Numbered from the stretch's first letter, positions 7,307-18,610 are shown. The stretch is DNA of 64,000 nt from Flavobacteriaceae bacterium (GCA_026709415.1 JAPOSZ010000029.1:1-64000); one strand, 5' to 3'. Numbers and translations are program-made. Notes: generated by a model from the letters alone, not told the origin.

Positions 7307-9739
7307 TTAATCAAAAAATAAAGCATTCGCAAACAATTGTTTACCCTGGTACCAAAACCCACGAAATAGAGGGTTATCTACAAGGTAGACCACTTGTCCT
7401 CTGCCTAATTTTTGTGTGCCAAATAAAAGTAAATCTGTTTGAAGTTTCTTAACCTGACTTCCAGCGAAGCCATTGACATGACTATTTGGACTTTTGATTT
7501 TAATGGCATTTCCTCCTGATTTAAGCAAAGAATATCTTTTGTTGGTGGTTCTTAATGAATAATACCGGTCTATTCCATAGGTTAACCAGTGTGAGCGATC
7601 TAAAGTGGTTTTAAAAATGCTACCGGTAAGAGAATAGGATATTTCAATCGAAGGTCTTTCTGATTCAGTAATAGTGGAATAGTCAATTTCTATATCTTCT
7701 TTTAATTCAATCTTGAATTCATCTAATTCAACGATATCTTCTAACGCACTTCCCATCACTATTAATTTTCCTCCATTTCTGACCCAATTAATGATTTGCT
7801 CTCTAGAATTGGTTTCACTCAAATTAGAACTTCCATCGGGTATAATCAATACATCATAATCATCTAATCCATTTCCTAGTTGATGAGAAGGTAATTGAGA
7901 TAATGGATAATTTAGTTGTTGTTCAAAAAAATGCCAGATTTCACCATATCGATAAGGAGAAGCACTATGATCATGTAATAGGGCGATAGGGGTCTTTTTT
8001 AGAATATGCAAATCATTGGACCCTAAATCAATTCCAATGTCTGAATACCCTGATCTAATATTGACAATTTCTTTTTGGTGATGAGCTGATAATTTTAAAA
8101 CAAGTTCTTTCCAATGAGGCGCTTTTCGATTATCAGCATCAAGAAGGAAGAAACTTCCTTCTGGCCAGTCATATCCACTATTGGTGAAGGCTTTCTTTGC
8201 ATATCTTAAAACCAAAGATTCATTGAGTAAGGCAGCGATAAATTTGCTATCCTCAAAACTTTGATAAGGAATACCGATACCATAATGACCCTCAATCGTC
8301 TGCTTTGAAAAAGTTTCATTTTCAACATGGGCTTGATAATCAATATCATCATTCGAGGCTATGGCATTGAGCCCATAAGCAAAGGGTAAAGACCATGAAG
8401 TGATATCATAGGTCAACGAATCAGATAGAACCGTCTTTGGCTCAAAGAGTACTTGAACTAGTTTCCCTTTGGGCTGTGATGCAGAAACGATAAGAGCGCC
8501 CGGTTCAAATGGAGTGTTGTATGTTTTCTGCAATTGGTAATCAAAACCTCTAAAATTTTTTTGTTTTTTCAAACGACCATGTTTGATATCATGTTTTGTC
8601 AACAGTTTTGCAAGACTTTTTAAAGTGCTTTTTGGACCATCAAGGATATAATATTTGAATTTCGGATTTTGCGACTGATAATAGTTTTGGAATTCATCAA
8701 TCAAATCCTGTTTATAAGAAACGGCCGATTCAATGGTTGTCAGTCCACTAATAGAATGATGTTCAATCCGATCTTTGAGAGTTAAAAGATCGCCGTTTTC
8801 AGTTTGAACCCTTAGTCCAGCTCGTCCTCCTCCAGCTTGTTCATAAGTCATACCGATGGAACCCGAATAAAGGGGATAGGTATCACCATAACCAGGATAG
8901 AGTAAATCGAAAACTTGCTTGGTAAAATATAACCAGCCATGTTGGTCAAATACGTTTGCATTGTTAAGACCCATAATCTTTTGAAAATCTCTTTGAAAAT
9001 CTGTGATTTGATCATGATAGGGTTGGGCAGCAGGAGCAAAATAATAAGGGCTATGGATACTTTGTTCATGATAATCAACATGTATATGAGGAAGCCACTT
9101 TTGAAATTCTTTTACTCGCTGTTGACTTTCTATTTGAGTCAGCCAAGCCCAATCACGATTTAAATCAAATAGGTAGTGATTCGTTCGTCCACTATGCCAT
9201 GGTTCTCGATGTTCTCTTAGGGTGGGATTTGTACTTGGAGGCAAACTTTTAGATTGTTTGTAAAAATGCACGTATCGATCGCGACCATCTGGATTTAAAC
9301 ATGGATCGATGATGATTATGGCATCGTCTAACCAGTGGGATTTGGTCGTGATTAAATCGTAGGCCATTGTAAGGGCCACTTCAGACGTAGAAGATTCATT
9401 ACCATGGACCCCATAACTAAACCAAATAATGACTTTGTTTTCTATGGTCGGTGATTTTGTGCCTTCGATGTGATTCTCTCGAAGACTTTCTAGGTTTTCT
9501 AGGTTTTCTTGGCTTGAGATCACCCCCAAATAGAGTGGTCTACCCTCATAGGAAGTTCCGTATTGTTTAAATTGAACTTGTGGGCTTTGAAGATCCAAAT
9601 ATTTGAAATAATCGATTATTTGATGGTGGAAAGAAAACGCACTACCTATTGGATATCCTAAAAAATCTTCTGGAGATTGAATTTGTGCTTGAATTTGCAA
9701 TGCCGAAGCTGATACTAAAAAAAGACAGAGCCTTTTCAT
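7307..9739 (-). CDS. secreted M14-family zinc carboxypeptidase-like protein
   Basis: Large exported metallopeptidase of 810 aa. A Sec signal peptide ends near QIQAQ (residue 19). The M14 domain has the zinc motif HGNE (His112, Glu115), a third ligand in VDYHEQ (His224) and the general-base glutamate in MTYEQAGGG (Glu300); NPDGRDRY (149-156) and FDLNRDW are also typical of M14. The remaining roughly 450 residues include a flavodoxin/GATase-like stretch (YDVLIIPDGSS, WVRNGGKLIVMGSA), an arrangement common in large Bacteroidota M14 proteins. It probably degrades peptides outside the cytoplasm. It stands alone between the helicase gene and bshC. Confidence 0.9.
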   Translation of the reverse strand: MKRLCLFLVSASALQIQAQIQSPEDFLGYPIGSAFSFHHQIIDYFKYLDLQSPQVQFKQYGTSYEGRPLYLGVISSQENLENLESLRENHIEGTKSPTIENKVIIWFSYGVHGNESSTSEVALTMAYDLITTKSHWLDDAIIIIDPCLNPDGRDRYVHFYKQSKSLPPSTNPTLREHREPWHSGRTNHYLFDLNRDWAWLTQIESQQRVKEFQKWLPHIHVDYHEQSIHSPYYFAPAAQPYHDQITDFQRDFQKIMGLNNANVFDQHGWLYFTKQVFDLLYPGYGDTYPLYSGSIGMTYEQAGGGRAGLRVQTENGDLLTLKDRIEHHSISGLTTIESAVSYKQDLIDEFQNYYQSQNPKFKYYILDGPKSTLKSLAKLLTKHDIKHGRLKKQKNFRGFDYQLQKTYNTPFEPGALIVSASQPKGKLVQVLFEPKTVLSDSLTYDITSWSLPFAYGLNAIASNDDIDYQAHVENETFSKQTIEGHYGIGIPYQSFEDSKFIAALLNESLVLRYAKKAFTNSGYDWPEGSFFLLDADNRKAPHWKELVLKLSAHHQKEIVNIRSGYSDIGIDLGSNDLHILKKTPIALLHDHSASPYRYGEIWHFFEQQLNYPLSQLPSHQLGNGLDDYDVLIIPDGSSNLSETNSREQIINWVRNGGKLIVMGSALEDIVELDEFKIELKEDIEIDYSTITESERPSIEISYSLTGSIFKTTLDRSHWLTYGIDRYYSLRTTNKRYSLLKSGGNAIKIKSPNSHVNGFAGSQVKKLQTDLLLFGTQKLGRGQVVYLVDNPLFRGFWYQGKQLFANALFFD

Positions 9740-9874
9740 TTAACACACTTTATGAAATGATTTTAATTTTTCCAATGTATAAAAATCCAAGTTAAATCGG
9801 TAAACAAAATTTTATCATAGGACTTTTACAGTTGGAATGGATTTCTTTATTCAAATTAGGTTTAATTTGCTAAA

Positions 9875-11503
9875 ATGCTCAAATCTTTTGTTGATTACGA
9901 CCATAGCGATTCATTTTCAAAATTTATTTGTGATTATTTATCTAATGACCATCTAGATTTTTTATACGGAGAATATCCCAATTCAAGAAGCATACAAGAT
10001 TATGCTCCAACAATATTGAAATCATACCATCAAGAAAATAGAATGGTACTGGTTCAGGAACTCCATGATCAATATGATAATACTACTGTTTCGAAACAAA
10101 CTCAAAAGCATTTAGAATGGCTTGAAAAAGAAGACACGGTAACTATTACTACAGGACATCAGTTGTGTTTGATGTTAGGACCACTGTATACGATTTACAA
10201 AATTGTATCCGTCATAAAACTATCTTCATTATTAAACCTATCGTCTAAAACAATTCGATATGTCCCTGTTTTTTGGATGGCAAGTGAGGATCATGACTTT
10301 GAAGAAATTAGTTTTTTTGAATACCAAGGCATAAAATTTAAATGGGAAAAAGAATCTCGGGGTTTTGTGGGAGAATTGGACTTAATTGGCTTAGAAAAGG
10401 TATTGGAGTTGTTCAAAAGTCATTTAGGAGAATCCCTCAATGCGACACATTTAAAAAATTTAATTGAAAAATCTTATCAAACTCAGCAAAACTTTTCAAA
10501 TGCATCGAGAAATCTTCTCAATCAATTATTTGGAAAATATGGTTTGGTCATCTTAGACGCCAATAAAAAAAATCTTAAAAAATGTTTTACTCAACACTTT
10601 AAAGATGAATTAATCAATAATACATGTCAAAGTGGGGTTAACAAAACAATTCAAAAATTAAAAACATCCTATGATTCAAAGTTTAAACCACAAGTCAATC
10701 CTAGAGATATCAATTTGTTTTATAAATACAAAAGCAGTCGGTATCGTATGACCAAACAAAATAGGGCGTTTCATTTGGTGGATTCAAGTAAATCATGGTC
10801 TAAATCTGAGATAATAGATGATTTAGAATCAAATCCTGAAAACTTTTCTCCTAATGTGTTGTCAAGATGCCTATATCAGCAGGTGATATTACCCAACGTG
10901 GCCTATATAGGTGGATCCGCAGAAGTGGCCTACTGGTTGACGTTAATCGATTATTTTGAGGATCAAAAAATAAGATTCCCAAAAATTCTACTTCGAAACT
11001 CAGCTTTATTGATTACCAATAAACAGGCTAAAAAACTCGATAAATTTAGATTGAGCGATCGAGATTTATTTCTCAAACGTAATGTCTTAATCAATAAGCA
11101 TATTCGAGCCATTTCAAATATTGACTTGAGTTTGATGGAATTGACAGAACAACTAGAAAAACAATTTTCTTATCTCAATCAATTGGTGTTAAAAACTGAC
11201 AAAAGTTTTGAAGGGGCCGTTATGGCACAAAAAAAAAAGCAATTAAAAGGGATTCAAAAGTTAGAAAAAAGATTACTTCAAGCCCAAAGGCGAAAACTAG
11301 AATCTCATGTTAAAAGGTTGTCTGTGTTGCATGAAGAATTATTCCCGGCCGAGTTTCTTCAAGAGCGAAAAGTCAATTTCGCCCAGTTTTTCATGCTCTA
11401 CGGATTTGATTTCATAGATCAGCTAATTGAAAATTTCAATCCTTTGGGAAAACAGTGGACTATTTTGAGATTCGATTCAGTTTCCAATAATAAAAATACG
11501 TAA
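9875..11503 (+). CDS. bshC: putative cysteine ligase BshC (bacillithiol biosynthesis)
   Basis: BshC is thought to add cysteine to glucosaminyl-malate in the last step of bacillithiol synthesis. The 542-aa length fits the family. Diagnostic segments are TGHQLCLMLGPLYTIYK (93-109) and PVFWMASEDHDFEEI (131-145), with a lysine-rich coiled coil at about 430-500 (KKKQLKGIQKLEKRLL). The start ATG at 9875 gives the expected short N-terminus. guaA follows after 45 nt on the same strand. bshA and bshB are not in the window, so pathway completeness cannot be judged. Confidence 0.92.
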   Translation: MLKSFVDYDHSDSFSKFICDYLSNDHLDFLYGEYPNSRSIQDYAPTILKSYHQENRMVLVQELHDQYDNTTVSKQTQKHLEWLEKEDTVTITTGHQLCLMLGPLYTIYKIVSVIKLSSLLNLSSKTIRYVPVFWMASEDHDFEEISFFEYQGIKFKWEKESRGFVGELDLIGLEKVLELFKSHLGESLNATHLKNLIEKSYQTQQNFSNASRNLLNQLFGKYGLVILDANKKNLKKCFTQHFKDELINNTCQSGVNKTIQKLKTSYDSKFKPQVNPRDINLFYKYKSSRYRMTKQNRAFHLVDSSKSWSKSEIIDDLESNPENFSPNVLSRCLYQQVILPNVAYIGGSAEVAYWLTLIDYFEDQKIRFPKILLRNSALLITNKQAKKLDKFRLSDRDLFLKRNVLINKHIRAISNIDLSLMELTEQLEKQFSYLNQLVLKTDKSFEGAVMAQKKKQLKGIQKLEKRLLQAQRRKLESHVKRLSVLHEELFPAEFLQERKVNFAQFFMLYGFDFIDQLIENFNPLGKQWTILRFDSVSNNKNT

Positions 11504-11548
11504 CTGAAATAGCCACTAGTATCAATGGCATAAATAGTATTTTTGGGC

Positions 11549-13072
11549 GTGCATCAGAAAGTACTGATTTTTGATTTTGGTTCTCAATACACACAATTGA
11601 TTGCCAGGCGAGTCCGAGAATTAAATGTTTTTTGTGAGATATACCCTTACAATCATCTCTCAGTTTCATTTGACCAATACCAAGCGGTTATTTTGTCAGG
11701 GTCTCCATTTTCAGTCCATGACCAAAATGCCCCTCAAATTGACTTGACTTTTACAAAATCTATTCCGACACTTGGAATTTGTTATGGAGCCCAGTACATA
11801 GCCCATAGGTTGGGAGGAAAAATAACGGCTTCAAAACACAGAGAGTATGGTCACTCAAAACTCCATACCCAAAATTCAAAAGAGTTGTTTTTTAAACAAG
11901 TTCCGGATTCTTCTCAAGCATGGATGTCTCACGGTGATACGATTATAGACCTCCCTAAAAATTCAAAAAAAATCGCATCGACAGATAGCATTGAAAATGC
12001 GGGATACAAAATCGAACCTCATATTTATGGCATTCAGTTTCACCCTGAAGTCTATCATTCCACCTATGGAAAACAAGTATTGCATAACTTTTTAATTGAT
12101 ATCGCTGGTATAAAACCAACTTGGACATCCGATTCATTCATCGACATGTCGATAAAGGAAATCAAATCTAAAGTGGGAATGGATAAAGTCGTCCTGGGTT
12201 TGTCAGGAGGTGTCGATTCAGCTGTTGCGGCCTATTTATTAAACCGTGCCATTGGAAATCAACTGTATTGCATATTCGTAGACAATGGATTATTGAGAAA
12301 GGATGAATTTCATCAAGTACTAGCACAATTTCAAAATTTAGGCCTTCAAATCAAAGGGGTTGATGCTGCCAAAGTTTTTTTGAAAAACTTGAAAGGGATT
12401 ACCGATCCAGAAGAAAAACGAAAAGTCATTGGTAATACATTTGTTGAAATCTTTGATCAACAAGCCTCTTCAATTGATAATGTAAAATGGTTGGCTCAAG
12501 GTACCATTTATCCAGATGTTATTGAATCCGTTTCGGTAACAGGACCATCGGTGACCATAAAATCACATCATAATGTTGGCGGTTTGCCAGACTTGATGAA
12601 ACTCAAAGTGATTGAACCTCTGCGTATGTTGTTTAAGGATGAGGTGCGAAAAGTAGGAAGAGCGTTGAAATTACCCAATCAAATCCTGCAGAGGCATCCC
12701 TTTCCTGGCCCTGGTTTAGGAATTAGAATTTTAGGTCAAGTGACCATGGAAAAAATAAAACTATTACAACAGGCAGATTCTATTTTCATTGAACAATTAA
12801 AGGCGCATGGGTACTATAATAAAACATGGCAAGCGTTCGTGGTTCTTTTGCCAATAAAAACTGTCGGAGTTATGGGCGATGAAAGAACCTATGAACACTG
12901 TGTTTCGTTAAGAGCTGTGCATTCTACAGATGGAATGACAGCCGATTGGGCGGATTTTTCACATGAATTCTTAAAAAACACAGCCAATCAAATCATCAAT
13001 AAAGTAAAAGGAATCAATAGGGTGGTTTACGATATTAGTTCCAAACCCCCGGCAACCATCGAGTGGGAATGA
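11549..13072 (+). CDS. guaA: GMP synthase (glutamine-hydrolysing)
   Basis: Converts XMP to GMP using glutamine and ATP. The 507-aa protein has an N-terminal class I glutamine amidotransferase domain with nucleophile in GICYGAQ (Cys78) and His/Glu in FHPEV (165, 167), a PP-loop ATP pyrophosphatase motif SGGVDS (219-224) and a C-terminal dimerisation domain ending KPPATIEWE. The GTG at 11549 gives [16 protein letters not shown], which aligns with Bacteroidota GuaA; a TTG at 11543 would add two residues. Its stop overlaps the ATG of the following LysM gene, indicating translational coupling. Confidence 0.97.
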   Translation: MHQKVLIFDFGSQYTQLIARRVRELNVFCEIYPYNHLSVSFDQYQAVILSGSPFSVHDQNAPQIDLTFTKSIPTLGICYGAQYIAHRLGGKITASKHREYGHSKLHTQNSKELFFKQVPDSSQAWMSHGDTIIDLPKNSKKIASTDSIENAGYKIEPHIYGIQFHPEVYHSTYGKQVLHNFLIDIAGIKPTWTSDSFIDMSIKEIKSKVGMDKVVLGLSGGVDSAVAAYLLNRAIGNQLYCIFVDNGLLRKDEFHQVLAQFQNLGLQIKGVDAAKVFLKNLKGITDPEEKRKVIGNTFVEIFDQQASSIDNVKWLAQGTIYPDVIESVSVTGPSVTIKSHHNVGGLPDLMKLKVIEPLRMLFKDEVRKVGRALKLPNQILQRHPFPGPGLGIRILGQVTMEKIKLLQQADSIFIEQLKAHGYYNKTWQAFVVLLPIKTVGVMGDERTYEHCVSLRAVHSTDGMTADWADFSHEFLKNTANQIINKVKGINRVVYDISSKPPATIEWE

Positions 13073-15075
13073 CGGATTGTCAAACTATATTTCTTCGTTT
13101 TTTAATTGTAATCATCTTAATTAGTGGATATGAATTTTCATGGGGACAAGAAAAAAATCTTTTGGAATTAAAAACACATGTTGTTCAAAGAGATGAAACA
13201 ATTCAGGGTATTTTAAAACAATATGCCATGACATATAAGGAATTAATCCAGTATAATCCCCGACTTTCTCGACGCAGACTTCGAAAAGGTATGAACTTGA
13301 AAATCCCAGTATTACAACAATACGAACTATCAGAAAATGAAATAGAGGTTCCGCCACCAGTTGTTAAAAAAGATACGATTTCCAATTTATTGGATCATCT
13401 TCCGTTGATTGACTCGAATCAACAAATTTTAAATATCAATCAAATAGCCAATACGTATGAGTTAGATATTTCGGAATTACTTTATCTGTATCCAGATATC
13501 CGGCAAGGGAAAAACAATTTTATCATTGACTTCAAAAAGATTCAGGCGTATAAGAATTTATTTCAACCGTCTTCAATCAAAAGTAAAATATATTCTAAGG
13601 CTGATTTAGATCAGTTAATCAATCAAAGTTTATCACCAAAAAACCTATACAAACTCAATCCGATTATCAATAACAAAAATTTTTTGAAACAGATTTTTTC
13701 GATTATTGATTACCAACAGAATAAAACCATTTCAGATACCATAAGAGGAGTTGAGCAAATAGAAAAAGAAACAAATTATTTAAAGGCATTAAATCAAATT
13801 TCTCTAGAAAATATAGAGCAATATGGACTAAATCATACTACATTGGAAGAGTTATTTCTTTCTGGTATTGATATGACGTTACCTAAAATAGAAACGCAAG
13901 GATTATCAGTTCATGAAAAAATAAAATCTCAATTTCTTTCGGATGTCAACCTTAATTTCAAAAGCACTCAAAAAACTTTAAAAATTGCACTGTTATTGCC
14001 CATCAGTGCCAATAATTTTATTGAATCAAACCAAAATAAAAAAATTCAAGATTTAAATAGAGTAAGAAGTCTTACAACCATTTCGATTGATTTTTTGTTG
14101 GGATGTCAATTGGCAACCTTAACAGCCAAAGAATTCGGGGCTACTGTTGAATTAACTGCATTTGACACCCAAAATGATCAAAACACCATTAATCAAATCC
14201 TCAATGTTGAAAATATTTCAAACTTTCATGCCATCGTAGGCCCCTTGATTGCAGAAAATTTCAATTATTTGTCATCAAACTCTGACTTAACAGCTATTGA
14301 TAAATATTTCCCGATTTCAACGAACCCCATTATCAGCCGACCAAATGTCTATCAAACCCAAACATCAAATGACATTGTCCAGCAAAAGATGTTACGCTAC
14401 ATTCAGTCAACGGTTGATGATCAAAATAATAACGTTTTAATTGTCACAGATAATTACAATCAAGAATATGCCAATAAATTAAAAGCCGTATTACCATCAT
14501 CTCGATTAGTTATACCGACCGTAACAAACTATCTAAATATTGAATCTGTTATCCGAATAATGAACCGCAGAAAATTAAACATGGTCATTCTTGCAACTGA
14601 TTCAGACATCCTCTATTCAAATGCTATTTCACTTTTTAGCTCTATTGACAAAGAAGAAAATGATTTTGAAATTCGGTTGATAAATACATCCATCATCAAT
14701 TCCTTTTCAATGGCCGATTTATTATCTCAAGAATACAATAGTTTGGATATCACATTTCCATCTTTGTACAGAGCTAGTTGGGGAGGACATCATAGTGTTT
14801 TCAAAAACACCTATTACTCAATGTTTGGAAAACCCCCTAGTTTAGAAGCCATTCGGGGATATGATTTAATATTAGATATCATCAATAGACATCACTTGAA
14901 ACAAGGTCGAACATCCATTGAAGATCAGTTACCGTCTAGAGTCTATAATAATTTTGGTTTTGACTATCGAAAAAGTGAGTCCGAAGGATTTTACAATACG
15001 TTAAATTTTTTGCTCAGATACCACAATGGGAAGTTAGTCGAGTTAGTGGGGGAGTATAAGGATTCCATATGGTAA
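13069..15075 (+). CDS. LysM-domain protein with C-terminal periplasmic-binding-like domain
   Basis: Exported 668-aa protein. The ATG at 13069 overlaps the guaA stop (ATGA). The N-terminus is a signal peptide ([16 protein letters not shown]), followed by a LysM peptidoglycan-binding motif ([15 protein letters not shown] ... [19 protein letters not shown]). A less conserved middle with a second weak LysM-like segment (about 120-160) leads to a C-terminal part from about residue 305 ([10 protein letters not shown]) with the pattern of type I periplasmic ligand-binding folds ([36 protein letters not shown]). No ABC permease is adjacent, so it is unlikely to be a transporter receptor; a cell-wall-associated LpoA-like sensor or regulator is one possibility. 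Its place between guaA and pyrG is conserved in the phylum. Confidence 0.82.
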   Translation: MTDCQTIFLRFLIVIILISGYEFSWGQEKNLLELKTHVVQRDETIQGILKQYAMTYKELIQYNPRLSRRRLRKGMNLKIPVLQQYELSENEIEVPPPVVKKDTISNLLDHLPLIDSNQQILNINQIANTYELDISELLYLYPDIRQGKNNFIIDFKKIQAYKNLFQPSSIKSKIYSKADLDQLINQSLSPKNLYKLNPIINNKNFLKQIFSIIDYQQNKTISDTIRGVEQIEKETNYLKALNQISLENIEQYGLNHTTLEELFLSGIDMTLPKIETQGLSVHEKIKSQFLSDVNLNFKSTQKTLKIALLLPISANNFIESNQNKKIQDLNRVRSLTTISIDFLLGCQLATLTAKEFGATVELTAFDTQNDQNTINQILNVENISNFHAIVGPLIAENFNYLSSNSDLTAIDKYFPISTNPIISRPNVYQTQTSNDIVQQKMLRYIQSTVDDQNNNVLIVTDNYNQEYANKLKAVLPSSRLVIPTVTNYLNIESVIRIMNRRKLNMVILATDSDILYSNAISLFSSIDKEENDFEIRLINTSIINSFSMADLLSQEYNSLDITFPSLYRASWGGHHSVFKNTYYSMFGKPPSLEAIRGYDLILDIINRHHLKQGRTSIEDQLPSRVYNNFGFDYRKSESEGFYNTLNFLLRYHNGKLVELVGEYKDSIW

Positions 15076-15088
15076 GTAGGAATTCTTT

Positions 15089-15096
15089 TATTTTTG
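15089..15096 (+). promoter_or_regulatory. candidate -7 promoter box before pyrG
   Basis: TATTTTTG matches TAnnTTTG inside the 52-nt gap between the LysM gene and pyrG and ends 31 nt before the pyrG ATG. A -33 TTTG is not evident. It may give pyrG-yidC a start independent of the guaA operon. Confidence 0.4.
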
Positions 15097-15127
15097 GTCT
15101 CTGTATTTTTTCAAATGCAATTATTGA

Positions 15128-16744
15128 ATGAGGCATGTCAAGTATGTGTTTGTAACAGGCGGAGTTACTTCATCGTTAGGAAAAGGCATTATAGCAGCTT
15201 CACTCGCTAAACTTTTACAAGCCCAAGATTTCCGAGTCACCATCCAAAAATTTGATCCTTACATCAATGTTGATCCTGGAACACTAAATCCATATGAGCA
15301 TGGAGAATGTTTTGTAACAGAAGATGGCGCTGAAACGGATTTAGATTTAGGGCATTACGAACGATTTTTAAATGTCAATACTTCACAAGCCAATAATGTA
15401 ACGACCGGTAGGGTTTATAAAAGCGTCATTGAAAAAGAACGTCAAGGTGAATTTCTCGGTAAAACAGTTCAAGTCATTCCACACATTACCAATGAAATTA
15501 AACAACGCATGTTACTGCTTGGAAATTCAGGAAATTATGATATTATCATTACTGAAATTGGAGGGACGGTAGGGGATATAGAATCACTTCCTTATATCGA
15601 ATCTGTGAGACAATTAGTATGGGAACTGGGCAAGGCCAATGTGGTAGTTATTCATTTGACTCTAGTGCCTTTTTTGGCTTCTTCAGGTGAACTCAAAACA
15701 AAGCCAACACAACATTCAGTCAAGTTATTGATGGAAAGCGGATTAATAGCAGACATATTAGTTTGCCGATCTGATCGTCCTTTGGGGAAGGATATTCGAC
15801 ACAAAATTGCTCTTTTTGGAAATGTCAATGCAAAAGATGTTATTGAGTCTATCGATGTGTGTACGATTTACGATGTGCCGATAAAAATGCTTGAAGAAGG
15901 TCTTGATGTACAAGTATTGAAAAAATTTAATTTAAACCCTACCGGTCAAGTAGATCTTTCACAATGGAAAGATTTTTTATATCGAATAAAAAATCCTAAA
16001 CAAAGAATAAAAGTTGGTCTTGTCGGAAAATATGTTGAACTCACCGATTCTTATAAATCTATTCTAGAATCCTTTATACATGCCGGAGCACAATTAGAAA
16101 CGCAAGTCGATGTGCAGTTTATTCATTCGGAAGATATTGACAAACAATCTGCGATTGATTTATTGCAAAGTCTTCATGGTGTCCTGGTGGCCCCTGGGTT
16201 TGGTTCAAGAGCTATCGATGGAAAATTAATCGCGATTCAATACGTAAGAGAAAATAAAATACCTTTTTTTGGCATTTGTTTGGGAATGCAAATGGCGGTT
16301 ATCGAATATTCTCGAAATGTTTCTGGATTTGTCAATGCGGATTCTACTGAACAAAATTCAAAAACAGATTTTCCCATTATTGATTTGATGACAGAACAAA
16401 AGTCGATTGCCACCAAAGGCGGTACCATGCGTTTGGGTTCTTGGGATTGTCAGCTTGTTGCTGGATCAACAGTTGCAAGTTCTTATAACTCATTAGCTAT
16501 CAAAGAGCGGCATCGTCATCGGTATGAGATTAATAATGATTTGGTGGGTCAAATAAAAGATGATAACTTTCGTATTGTCGGAACTAACCCAAAGACCGAT
16601 TTGGCAGAAGTTATTGAGGTTTCTCAACATCCTTGGTTTGTAGGAGTTCAATTTCATCCTGAGTACAAAAGCACAGTTTCTCAACCCCACCCTTTATTTG
16701 TATCGTTTATCGAAGCTGGAATTAGTTACAAACAAAACATATAG
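15128..16744 (+). CDS. pyrG: CTP synthase
   Basis: Aminates UTP to CTP with ATP and glutamine, the last step of de novo CTP synthesis. The 538-aa product has the N-terminal synthetase domain with VTGGVTSSLGKGI (P-loop, about 9-22), FDPYINVDPGT and GGTVGDIES, and a C-terminal GATase domain with FGICLGMQ (nucleophile Cys384) and FHPEYKS. Length and ATG start agree with the family. It sits between the LysM gene and yidC. Confidence 0.97.
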   Translation: MRHVKYVFVTGGVTSSLGKGIIAASLAKLLQAQDFRVTIQKFDPYINVDPGTLNPYEHGECFVTEDGAETDLDLGHYERFLNVNTSQANNVTTGRVYKSVIEKERQGEFLGKTVQVIPHITNEIKQRMLLLGNSGNYDIIITEIGGTVGDIESLPYIESVRQLVWELGKANVVVIHLTLVPFLASSGELKTKPTQHSVKLLMESGLIADILVCRSDRPLGKDIRHKIALFGNVNAKDVIESIDVCTIYDVPIKMLEEGLDVQVLKKFNLNPTGQVDLSQWKDFLYRIKNPKQRIKVGLVGKYVELTDSYKSILESFIHAGAQLETQVDVQFIHSEDIDKQSAIDLLQSLHGVLVAPGFGSRAIDGKLIAIQYVRENKIPFFGICLGMQMAVIEYSRNVSGFVNADSTEQNSKTDFPIIDLMTEQKSIATKGGTMRLGSWDCQLVAGSTVASSYNSLAIKERHRHRYEINNDLVGQIKDDNFRIVGTNPKTDLAEVIEVSQHPWFVGVQFHPEYKSTVSQPHPLFVSFIEAGISYKQNI

Positions 16745-16762
16745 CAACTATCTAAAACTCTT

Positions 16763-18610
16763 ATGGAAGAAAGGAAATTTGATCCATTTCAACTCATTGG
16801 ATTCATATTAATAGCGGGGATAATTACCTGGATGATGTATCGGAATTCAGAAGCTAGAAATCAAGCTTTGGAGCAACAAGAAGCCATTGAACAACAAGCT
16901 CCAAGTTTGGTTGAAGAAGGGACACCAATTGATCAAGCAAATGCTTTAACCGATTCCATTCAATTAGAACAATTATCTCGAGCCTATGGAGATTTTAGTG
17001 ATTGGTTCGTCGATAAACAACAAGAGGTTGTGGTATTAGAAAATGATCAATTATGGATTGAAGTACAATCCAAAGGGGGTCAAATCAAGTCCTTGCGACT
17101 TAAAGAATTTGAAAACTATCTTCAAGAACCACTGTATCTAATTGGCGAGGAAAATTCAGATTTTAGTATTGAAATGTCTTCTGTGGATGGTCGAATGACG
17201 CATACCAATGACATGTATTTTGTTCCGAGATTAGAAAGTCAAGAGAACTCTCAAGTTTTAATTATGGACACTAGTCCAGGAAATCCTCAGGGGATATCCT
17301 TTCGATATGAATTGCAAAACACGGGTTATCTGCTCCATTTTGATATACAATCAAGAGGCCTTTCAAATCAATTATCACCTAGATACTCTCCCAGGATGAC
17401 TTGGTCCACTCAAGTGTTCAGAAATTCAAAATCAATTGACTATGAAAATAGATACACCCGTTTATCGTATGGTTTTGAAGGCAATAAAGACAAAAAATTA
17501 GGGCAACGAAAGCAAATATCAAAATCAGCTGAGGATGTCCGTTGGATTTCATATAAACAACATTTTTTCAGTTCAATTCTAATGCCTAAAGATCCGTTCA
17601 AAACGGTGTTAGTTTCGTCACAAAATATTGCAAAAGACAAGGAATTAGAAGACCGATACACTAAAAATTTTTCCTCAACAGTCGAATTGAATCATGTGGC
17701 CTCTGATTTAGATGAAGTCTATCAGTTTTATTTTGGACCGACTGATTTTTATCTTCTAAGAGCAATGGAAGGTGATTTAGAAAAGTCAATAGAAATGGGA
17801 TGGGGCATTTTTGGATGGATCAATCGATTTTTGTTTATGCCTTTATTCAATTTCTTGAGTACTCACATCCCACATGGATTGGCTATCATATTGATGACTA
17901 TTATCGTCAGATTGTTCATGTCACCGGTGACTTATCGGTCCTATGTATCACAAGTGAAAATGAGAATATTAAAACCTGAAGTTCAAGAAATTGCTGAAAA
18001 ACACAAAGATAATCCAGTGAAACGTCAGCAAGAAACTATGGCGCTATACACTAAAGCAGGAGCCAGTCCACTTTCTGGATGTATCCCTGCTTTACTTCAA
18101 TTGCCGGTCTTTTATGCCTTGTTTTTATTTTTTCCAGCCGCCTTTTCATTGCGTCAAAAGAGCTTTTTATGGGCTGATGACTTGGCCTCTTATGATTCTA
18201 TATTGGACTTGCCTTTTAACATTCCCTTTTATGGAGATCATGTCAGTTTATTTCCAATTTTAGCTTCGGTAGCGATATTCTTTTATACCCGAATGACGAT
18301 GTCTCAACAAACCCTGCCAACTCAACCAGGAATGCCCAATATGAAAGTATTGATGTCGATCATGCCTGTGTTTATGCTTTTTTTCTTTAACAATTATGCT
18401 AGTGGTTTAAGTCTATATTATTTTGTTTCCAATTTATTAACCATTCTTTTGATGTTGGTCATTAAAAATTACATCATCAATCAAGACAAGGTCCATGCTC
18501 AAATCGAAGTCAAAAAGAAACGCAAACCAAAACCAGGTGGATTTACTGCGAGACTTCAAAAAGCCATGGAAGAAGCCGAGCGTCAAAAACAATTGAGAAA
18601 TCGAAAGTAA
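16763..18610 (+). CDS. yidC: membrane protein insertase YidC
   Basis: Inserts and folds inner-membrane proteins with or without SecYEG. The 615-aa product has an N-terminal transmembrane anchor (about 11-26, IGFILIAGIITWMMY), a large periplasmic domain (about 60-350) and the conserved YidC/Oxa1 core with HGLAIILMTIIVRLFMSPVTY, then SGCIPALLQLPVFYALFLF, and FMLFFFNNYASGLSLYYFVSN. The C-terminal tail is very basic (KKKRKPKPGG), which in this family aids ribosome contact. It starts 18 nt after pyrG, so the two are probably co-transcribed. Confidence 0.97.
   Translation: MEERKFDPFQLIGFILIAGIITWMMYRNSEARNQALEQQEAIEQQAPSLVEEGTPIDQANALTDSIQLEQLSRAYGDFSDWFVDKQQEVVVLENDQLWIEVQSKGGQIKSLRLKEFENYLQEPLYLIGEENSDFSIEMSSVDGRMTHTNDMYFVPRLESQENSQVLIMDTSPGNPQGISFRYELQNTGYLLHFDIQSRGLSNQLSPRYSPRMTWSTQVFRNSKSIDYENRYTRLSYGFEGNKDKKLGQRKQISKSAEDVRWISYKQHFFSSILMPKDPFKTVLVSSQNIAKDKELEDRYTKNFSSTVELNHVASDLDEVYQFYFGPTDFYLLRAMEGDLEKSIEMGWGIFGWINRFLFMPLFNFLSTHIPHGLAIILMTIIVRLFMSPVTYRSYVSQVKMRILKPEVQEIAEKHKDNPVKRQQETMALYTKAGASPLSGCIPALLQLPVFYALFLFFPAAFSLRQKSFLWADDLASYDSILDLPFNIPFYGDHVSLFPILASVAIFFYTRMTMSQQTLPTQPGMPNMKVLMSIMPVFMLFFFNNYASGLSLYYFVSNLLTILLMLVIKNYIINQDKVHAQIEVKKKRKPKPGGFTARLQKAMEEAERQKQLRNRK

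Noticed and set aside
11538..11545. TATTTTTG box just before guaA
   Set aside because: It ends 3 nt before the GTG start, lacks a -33 partner, and guaA follows bshC closely, so operon read-through is simpler.
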